Assembly (NCBI RefSeq): GCF_039532215.1
Contig: NZ_BAAARN010000001.1
Location: forward strand, 151,619 to 215,618
Source of the DNA: Pedococcus aerophilus
Lineage (GTDB): Bacteria > Actinomycetota > Actinomycetes > Actinomycetales > Dermatophilaceae
DNA length: 64,000 nucleotides
Direction of reading: 5' to 3'
In this document: positions 58,366-64,000 of the stretch, piece by piece
How positions within the stretch are numbered: position 1 is the first letter of the stretch
Layout of the letters: every line of letters begins with the position of its first letter
The notes under the pieces: model-generated
Told to the model about the DNA's origin: nothing
Database searches by the model: none
What the model saw: the letters and a program-made list of their open reading frames with translations, nothing else
Made by a program: the position numbers and the translations under genes

Positions 58366-59412
58366 ATGACCGGCCTCCCCTTCCCGACCGTGCGCGGTGC
58401 CACGCCTGCGCCCGAGGGCCTGGCGGGCCTCCCTGACCGCTATGGACGGGTGGCGCGTGACCTGCGTGTCTCCGTCACCGACCGCTGCAACCTGCGCTGC
58501 CGCTACTGCATGCCGGCCGAGGGTCTGCCCTGGCTCGCGAAGCCGGAGATGCTCTCCGACGACGAGCTGGTGCGGGTCGTGGGCGTGTTCGTCGGGCTGG
58601 GCATCCGCCAGGTCCGGCTCACCGGTGGCGAGCCGATGCTGCGCCGTTCGCTGGTCGACGTGGTGCGACGGATCGCCGCCCTCGAGCCGCGCCCGCGCAT
58701 CGCCATGACCACCAACGGGATCGGTCTGGACCGTCTGGCCCAGCCGCTGGCCGACGCCGGCCTCGACCGGGTCAACGTCAGCCTCGACACGATCGACCCC
58801 AAGGAGTTCGCCGACCTGACCCGGCGCGACCGCCTGCACGACGTCGAAGCCGGCCTCAAGGCCGCCGCGACCGCCGGGCTCGTGCCTGTCAAGGTCAATG
58901 CCGTCGCCATGCGGGGCATCAACGACGACTCGGTCGCCGACCTGCTCCAGTGGTGCCTCGACCGCGGCTACGAGCTGCGTTTCATCGAGCAGATGCCGCT
59001 CGACGCCCAGCACGGCTGGGACGCCTCGACCATGGTGTCCTCGCAGGAGCTGCACGAGCGCCTCGGCGAGCGGTTCACCCTGACGCCTTTGCCGCAGGCC
59101 GACCGGGGCAGCGCCCCGGCCGAGCGGTTCCTCGTCAACGGGGGACCGCAGACGGTCGGCATCATCGCCAGCGTCACGGACCCGTTCTGCGCCGCGTGCG
59201 ACCGCACCCGGCTCACGGCGGACGGCCAGGTGCGCAACTGCCTGTTCTCCCAGGACGAGACGGACCTGCGCGGCCCGCTGCGCGACGGGGCCACCGACGA
59301 GGACCTCGCCCGCCTCATCCAGGGGGAGATGTGGCGCAAGGCCCCCGGCCACGGGATCGGCTCGGACGACTTCGTGCAGCCCGACCGCCCGATGTCGGCC
59401 ATCGGTGGCTGA
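58366..59412 (+). CDS. moaA: GTP 3',8-cyclase MoaA
   Basis: 348-residue radical-SAM enzyme starting molybdenum cofactor synthesis from GTP. The radical-SAM cluster cysteines are Cys41, Cys45 and Cys48 (RCNLRCRYCMP). The C-terminal second cluster site is CAACDRTRLTADGQVRNCLF. GIGSDDFVQPDRPMSAIGG ends in the Gly-Gly tail required for catalysis. No other moa or moe gene is adjacent. Its Fe-S clusters depend on the suf operon upstream in the window. Probably leaderless and monocistronic. Confidence 0.96.
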   Translation: MTGLPFPTVRGATPAPEGLAGLPDRYGRVARDLRVSVTDRCNLRCRYCMPAEGLPWLAKPEMLSDDELVRVVGVFVGLGIRQVRLTGGEPMLRRSLVDVVRRIAALEPRPRIAMTTNGIGLDRLAQPLADAGLDRVNVSLDTIDPKEFADLTRRDRLHDVEAGLKAAATAGLVPVKVNAVAMRGINDDSVADLLQWCLDRGYELRFIEQMPLDAQHGWDASTMVSSQELHERLGERFTLTPLPQADRGSAPAERFLVNGGPQTVGIIASVTDPFCAACDRTRLTADGQVRNCLFSQDETDLRGPLRDGATDEDLARLIQGEMWRKAPGHGIGSDDFVQPDRPMSAIGG

Positions 59413-59461
59413 CGGCCCAGGACGACGGGGTGTGCCGCGCGGCCGCGTCGGGCGGGTGCGG

Positions 59462-59671
59462 TCAGCCCGCGGTGGCGGGGATCGCGTCCGCCGGGACCGT
59501 CTCGACGAGGAATCCCCGGACCGACAGGAACTCGCCCAGCGACGTCCGGTGGTCCTCGCACGCGAGCCAGACCTTGCGGCGGTCAGCCGTGTGCAGCTTG
59601 GGGTTGTTCCACAGGTGGGCCCAGCTCGCCTCGGCACGGCAGGCCTTGGCGCTGCACACCATGCCCTCCAT
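59462..59671 (-). CDS. Small conserved actinobacterial protein with Cys/His metal-type motif
   Basis: 69 residues from ATG 59671, or 66 from ATG 59662. Cys6, Cys11, Cys38 and His41 (VCSAKACRA and WLACEDHR) could bind zinc. WNNPKLHT and EFLSVRGFL are segments I recall as widely conserved in actinobacteria, where it is sometimes mislabelled acetone carboxylase. Length rules out that enzyme. Its first base is shared with the stop of the DUF3099 gene, so the two are translated together. Function unknown. Confidence 0.8.
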   Translation of the reverse strand: MEGMVCSAKACRAEASWAHLWNNPKLHTADRRKVWLACEDHRTSLGEFLSVRGFLVETVPADAIPATAG

Positions 59672-59994
59672 CAGCGGCCGATCTGGGTCGGTCCGTCACC
59701 ACGCGGCGTGACCGGGGCGCCGCCGCGCCCGGCGCCACGGGGAGCCACGGCGTTGACCATGACCACCGCGACGTACGGGAGCAGCACCGCCAGCAGGGCC
59801 AACGAGCCCCACACCCACCACGGCGCGCCGGCGGTGGCGGTCAGGACGCAGGCGATGAAGCACACCGTGCGGACCGCCATCGTGAAGAGGTAGCGCCGGA
59901 TGCGACCGGCTTGTTCGTCGGCGATGTTGGCCGGCGCCGACGTCACCGACTGGACGACGGGCTCGTCGGGGTGACGGCGGCGGGAGAGAGGCAC
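59671..59994 (-). CDS. DUF3099 family membrane protein
   Basis: 107-residue protein. VVQSVTSAPANIADEQAGRIRRYL marks DUF3099. Two transmembrane segments (about 40-58 and 62-82) are separated by WWVWGS, and the tail is Gly/Arg/Pro-rich. GTG start at 59994 with CAGGTG-type weak upstream sequence. It is the first of a two-gene minus-strand unit and is divergent from fabG. No function is established for the family, which is confined to actinobacteria as far as I know. Confidence 0.82.
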   Translation of the reverse strand: MPLSRRRHPDEPVVQSVTSAPANIADEQAGRIRRYLFTMAVRTVCFIACVLTATAGAPWWVWGSLALLAVLLPYVAVVMVNAVAPRGAGRGGAPVTPRGDGPTQIGR

Positions 59995-60042
59995 CTGTCC
60001 ACGATAAGCCGCCTGCGATGCGGTGTACCCATCGGTAGTCGA

Positions 60043-60048
60043 TAGGGT
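60043..60048 (+). promoter_or_regulatory. Candidate -10 box TAGGGT of fabG
   Basis: TAGGGT gives a leader of about 37 bases that contains a GGAGGA ribosome site 4 bases before the fabG ATG. A good -35 is not seen. The same hexamer precedes gap. Confidence 0.35.
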
Positions 60049-60064
60049 CGCGCGCAGACGCTGA

Positions 60065-60802
<738 letters not shown>

Positions 60803-60876
60803 TCCCGCCGGCTCCGGCCGCGAGGCGACGCCGCCTCGCCCACGACCCCCTGACCCCACCAGATCGGAGTACCCCC

Positions 60877-61635
60877 ATGCTGCTCGAGGGTAAGAAGCTG
60901 CTCATCACCGGTGTCCTCATGGACTCCTCGATCGCGTTCCACGTCGCGAAGATCGCCCAGGAGCAGGGTGCAGAGGTCGTGCTGACGTCGTTCGGCCGCA
61001 CCTTCAAGATCACCCAGACGATCGCCAAGCGCCTCCCCGTCACCCCGCCGGTGGTCGAGCTCGACGTCACCGACCAGGAGCACCTCGACTCCCTCGCGGA
61101 GCGGCTCGGCGAGCACGTCGACCACCTCGACGGGGTGCTCCACTCGATCGGCTTCGCGCCGCAGGGGGCGTTCAACTTCCTCGAGGGCACCTTCGAGGAC
61201 GTGTCGACCGCCATCCACGCCTCGGCCTACTCGCTCAAGTCCCTCGGCGTGGCCACGCTGCCGCTCATGAAGGACGGCGGCAGCATCGTCGGCCTCACGT
61301 TCGACGCGAAGTTCGCCTGGCCGGTCTACGACTGGATGGGCGTGGCCAAGGCCGCCTTCGAGTCGACCAACCGCTACCTCGCCCGTGACCTCGGCCCCAA
61401 GGGTGTGCGCTGCAACCTCGTGGCCGCCGGACCGATCCGCACGACGGCCGCCAAGTCCATCCCGGGCTTCGCGACGTTCGAGGAGACCTGGAACACCCGG
61501 GCTCCCCTCGGGTGGGACGTCAACGACGCGGTCCCCGCCGCCCAGGCCTGCGCGGCACTGCTCTCGGACTGGTTCCCGGCGACGACGGGCGAGATCGTCC
61601 ACGTCGACGGCGGCGTCCACGCGATGGGTCAGTGA
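60877..61635 (+). CDS. fabI: Enoyl-ACP reductase (NADH), FabI/InhA type
   Basis: 252-residue enzyme for the last reduction of each fatty acid elongation cycle. LLITGVLMDSSIAFHVAKIA is the divergent NAD-binding motif of FabI. The catalytic Tyr and Lys are in YDWMGVAKAAFEST. TTAAKSIPGF is the substrate loop that isoniazid- and triclosan-type inhibitors affect. ATG 60877 follows GGAG with a 7-base gap. Second gene of the fabG-fabI pair. In mycobacteria this is inhA. Confidence 0.95.
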   Translation: MLLEGKKLLITGVLMDSSIAFHVAKIAQEQGAEVVLTSFGRTFKITQTIAKRLPVTPPVVELDVTDQEHLDSLAERLGEHVDHLDGVLHSIGFAPQGAFNFLEGTFEDVSTAIHASAYSLKSLGVATLPLMKDGGSIVGLTFDAKFAWPVYDWMGVAKAAFESTNRYLARDLGPKGVRCNLVAAGPIRTTAAKSIPGFATFEETWNTRAPLGWDVNDAVPAAQACAALLSDWFPATTGEIVHVDGGVHAMGQ

Positions 61636-61666
61636 CGCTGGTTCTGCCGGGTCGGTGAGCCGCTAC

Positions 61667-61672
61667 TAGGCT
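61667..61672 (+). promoter_or_regulatory. Candidate -10 box TAGGCT of the Mur-like gene (leaderless)
   Basis: TAGGCT ends 6 bases before the ATG at 61679, with no ribosome site between. Same hexamer as before moaA. Confidence 0.45.
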
Positions 61673-61678
61673 CGCCGC

Positions 61679-63865
61679 ATGACGTCCGCTCCTGCCGTCT
61701 CTGCAACAGAGGTCCGGGTCCTCGAGGGCCCGAACCTCTACTTTGCCAAGCCGGCCATCAAGGTCAGCCTCGAGCTGCCCGGCTACCTCGCCGCCGACGA
61801 GGCCGACCTCAAGAAGCTCGCCCGATCGGTGGGGCTGAAGAGCTCCCGGCCCGGCGCTCCGGGCACGGAGCAGCGGCAGCGGTTCGTCATGCGGCTCGTC
61901 GAGCGCGCCACCCGTCGCCTCGCCGCCGCCAGCGGCACGACACGGCTCGGGGTGCGGGCCCGTCCCGGCAGCGACCCCGCCCAGGTCGTGGTGGCCTTCG
62001 TATGGCGCCGCCGCGGCCGCGCGCGTGCGCTCGGTGAGGGCGTGGCCCCGCTCCTGCAGTCCTGGCTCGACGGCGGCGACAGGGTCGAGGCCCTGGGGGC
62101 GCAGGTGGCGGCTGCGGAGCCGGGGGAGCGACCCTCGATCATCACGCCCACCATCCCGGTCGCGTCGATCACCGGCACCAACGGCAAGACGACGACGACC
62201 CGGCTGCTCGGCCACATCGGCATGACCGCCGGCCTGCGCACGGCCTGGTCCTCCACCGACGGCATCGTCGTGCAGGGTGAGGTCATCGAGGGCGGCGACT
62301 ACTCGGGGCCGGCCGGGGCCCGCGGCGTCCTGACGACGCCCGGCGTGCAGCTCGGCATCCTCGAGACCGCCCGCGGCGGCATGCTCCTCAAGGGGATGGG
62401 CGTCTCGGCCAACGACGTCTCGGTCGTCACCAACGTCTCGGCCGACCACCTCGGTCTGCAGGGCATCGACACCGTCGACCAGCTCGCCGAGGTCAAGGCC
62501 ATCGTCACCAAGGCCACCAAGCCCCGTGGGTGGGCTGTGCTGAACGGTGAGGACCCGCGGGTGTGGGCCATGCGTTCGGGGACCAAGGCGCGTCCCTGGG
62601 TCTTCTCGCTGCGTTCTGACGCGCCCGCTGTGCGCGAAGCCCTGGACGCCGGCGGCCGCGCGATCACCGTCCTCGACGGCGACATCGCCGTCCTGGAGAA
62701 CGGTCAGGACCCCGACCGCCTCGTCAGCATCCTCGACGTCCCCGCCACGCTGTCCGGCCTGTCGGTCCACAACATCGCCAACGCGTTGGCAGGTGCTGCC
62801 GCCGCGCTGGGCCTCGGGCTGCCGCGTGCGGCGGTGGTCGAGGGCCTGAAGACCTTCGCACCCGACGACCGGCTCAACCCCGGCCGGATGAACACCTACA
62901 CGCTGCGCCGCGAGGACGGCAGCGCCATCACCGTGATCGTCGACCTGGCTCACAACGAGGCAGGCCTCGAGGCGCTCATGGACGTCGCACACGGCCTCAA
63001 GGTCCCCGGCGCCCAGGTGCACCTGGGTCTCGGGCTGGCCGGTGACCGCACCGACGACCTGCTCGAGTCGATCGGCGAGGTCGCGGGGCTGCGGGCGGAC
63101 CGCATCGTCGCGGCCCACAAGGAGCACTACCTGCGGGGCCGCACGATGGCCGAGCTCGAGGGCCACCTGCGGACCGGGCTGGCCCGGGCCGGGGTCGCCG
63201 ACATCGAGTCCTACGAGACCGAGCTGGGTGGTCTCCAGGCACTCGTCCCCGGGGCCTCCGACGGTGATGTCGTGGCCCTCATGTGCCACGCCGAACGGAC
63301 CCAGGTGGCAGCCTGGCTGGCCGACCAGGGCGCCACGGCCGACGGCCCGGAGGACATCCGCCGCAAGGTCGTCGCCGCCCGCGGCGAGCACGAGCTCGAG
63401 TCGCAGATCGCGGCGCTCTGGGAGCTCGACGACGACGAGGAGAGGATCGACGCGGCCACCGCGCTGCGGACCTCGCGTCCGGGGGACCCCCGCCTCGTCT
63501 ACGAGCTGGCGGCCAGCCTGGACGCCGCCGGTCGCGAGAAGGACGCCATCGACCTCTACCGCGATGCCCTCGCCAGTGGGCTGCGCGAGCCGCATCGGCA
63601 CCGTGCGCGGATCCAGCTCGCCTCGAGCCTGCGCGTCACCGGCCAGCCGGACCTGGCCCACTCGTTGCTCACCGAGCTCTCGCACGAGCGCCCCGGCAGC
63701 GTCGCCATCGAGGCCTTCCGTGCCCTCGCCGCCTACGACAGCGGACGCGCGGCCGAGGCCGTGGCCGACCTCGTCGACACCCTGCTGCACCACGCGGGCG
63801 ACGAGGACAGCCTGAGCTACCAGCGGGCCCTGCACGCGTACGCCGCGCAGCTGCGCGACGCCTGA
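61679..63865 (+). CDS. Mur-ligase/cyanophycin synthetase-like protein fused to a C-terminal TPR-like domain
   Basis: 728 residues. Residues 1-150 are an N-terminal domain found before Mur-type folds in CphA-like proteins. The ATP-dependent ligase follows: P-loop ASITGTNGKTTTTRLLGHI near 162, ETARGGMLLKG near 225 and VSADHLGLQGIDT near 250, then VDLAHNEAGLEAL near 420. So it should join an acid and an amine through an acyl phosphate, but the substrate is unknown. From about 590 the chain is helical with TPR-like units (DPRLVYELAASLDAAGREKDAIDLYRDAL is one) and ends in SYQRALHAYAAQL. This part is usually a free small protein, so the fusion is unusual. Probably leaderless. Confidence 0.85.
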   Translation: MTSAPAVSATEVRVLEGPNLYFAKPAIKVSLELPGYLAADEADLKKLARSVGLKSSRPGAPGTEQRQRFVMRLVERATRRLAAASGTTRLGVRARPGSDPAQVVVAFVWRRRGRARALGEGVAPLLQSWLDGGDRVEALGAQVAAAEPGERPSIITPTIPVASITGTNGKTTTTRLLGHIGMTAGLRTAWSSTDGIVVQGEVIEGGDYSGPAGARGVLTTPGVQLGILETARGGMLLKGMGVSANDVSVVTNVSADHLGLQGIDTVDQLAEVKAIVTKATKPRGWAVLNGEDPRVWAMRSGTKARPWVFSLRSDAPAVREALDAGGRAITVLDGDIAVLENGQDPDRLVSILDVPATLSGLSVHNIANALAGAAAALGLGLPRAAVVEGLKTFAPDDRLNPGRMNTYTLRREDGSAITVIVDLAHNEAGLEALMDVAHGLKVPGAQVHLGLGLAGDRTDDLLESIGEVAGLRADRIVAAHKEHYLRGRTMAELEGHLRTGLARAGVADIESYETELGGLQALVPGASDGDVVALMCHAERTQVAAWLADQGATADGPEDIRRKVVAARGEHELESQIAALWELDDDEERIDAATALRTSRPGDPRLVYELAASLDAAGREKDAIDLYRDALASGLREPHRHRARIQLASSLRVTGQPDLAHSLLTELSHERPGSVAIEAFRALAAYDSGRAAEAVADLVDTLLHHAGDEDSLSYQRALHAYAAQLRDA

Positions 63866-64000
63866 CCGCGCGAAGGCGCCGTACCGGCACCTGACCCCTC
63901 GCCAACGGCGGCTGACCCCGCCCGACGGCGCTCCAGCTCGCCCGACGGGGATGCCGCGAAGGTGCGGTGGGGGCCGGCGGCACTACGTCACTGAACGCGC
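63866..64000. other. Short unassigned end of window
   Basis: 135 bases after the Mur-like gene with no recognisable gene, hairpin or promoter. GC-rich with scattered CCCGACGG repeats. Confidence 0.3.

Overview
This is chromosomal DNA of a high-GC actinobacterium. Coding density is high, GTG starts are common, and most genes sit in short operons joined by ATGA or GTGA overlaps. Actinobacterial markers include whiA, rbpA, opcA, SufR, an acVLRF1-family protein, DUF3099 and a stand-alone SecG. The protein style fits the Micrococcales, and Intrasporangiaceae is my best guess, but that placement is inference. No rRNA, tRNA, CRISPR array, insertion sequence, integrase or origin was seen.

Layout. 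1-4214 (minus): branched-chain amino acid ABC transporter genes livJ-livH-livM-livG, with livG cut by the window edge. 4580-5050: Rieske lipoprotein. 5145-10059: uvrC-rapZ-yvcK-whiA. 10056-11228: an Escherichia-type ugd. 11370-15117: gap-pgk-tpiA, then secG and rbpA. 15308-18539: a three-gene cluster (acyl-CoA dehydrogenase-like protein, PIG-L deacetylase/methyltransferase fusion, family-2 glycosyltransferase). 18642-27350 (minus): tkt-tal-pgi-zwf-opcA-pgl, the pentose phosphate operon. 27516-33535: heme A genes ctaB and ctaA, an MFS/ArsR module between them, a DUF3995 gene and a two-gene ABC transporter. 33630-37390: two small related ORFs, each behind a copy of the same promoter motif, followed by a large LuxR-type ATPase regulator. 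37451-44166: sufR-sufBD-Rieske-sufCSU-DUF59. 44201-47457: acVLRF1, zinc metallopeptidase, ABC-F. 47632-54670: assimilatory sulfate reduction and siroheme genes. 54667-59412: enoyl-CoA hydratase, ABC exporter, SURF1, moaA. 59462-63865: two small conserved genes, fabG-fabI and a Mur-ligase-like protein fused to a TPR-like domain.

The backbone order (uvrC-rapZ-yvcK-whiA / gap-pgk-tpi-secG / pgl-opcA-zwf-tal-tkt / ctaB / ctaA-ABC / sufR-suf / ABC-F / fabG-fabI) matches, from memory, the Rv1420-Rv1484 stretch of Mycobacterium tuberculosis. Blocks outside that backbone (ugd, the three-gene cluster, MFS/ArsR, DUF3995, the LuxR regulator with its small ORFs, the sulfate cluster, moaA) are the accessory parts and hold most of the unusual signals.

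Functionally, gap-pgk-tpi and the tkt-pgl operon together cover lower glycolysis and the pentose phosphate cycle. ctaA, ctaB and SURF1 serve cytochrome oxidase. The suf operon supplies Fe-S clusters for the many Fe-S enzymes nearby (NirA, CysH, MoaA, Rieske proteins). The sulfate cluster makes sulfide by the direct APS route and makes its own siroheme. Several genes (uvrC, whiA, the ArsR-type regulator, sufR, nirA, sirB, the enoyl-CoA hydratase, moaA, the Mur-like gene) have a TANNNT-like -10 box 6-7 bases before the start codon, which suggests leaderless transcripts.
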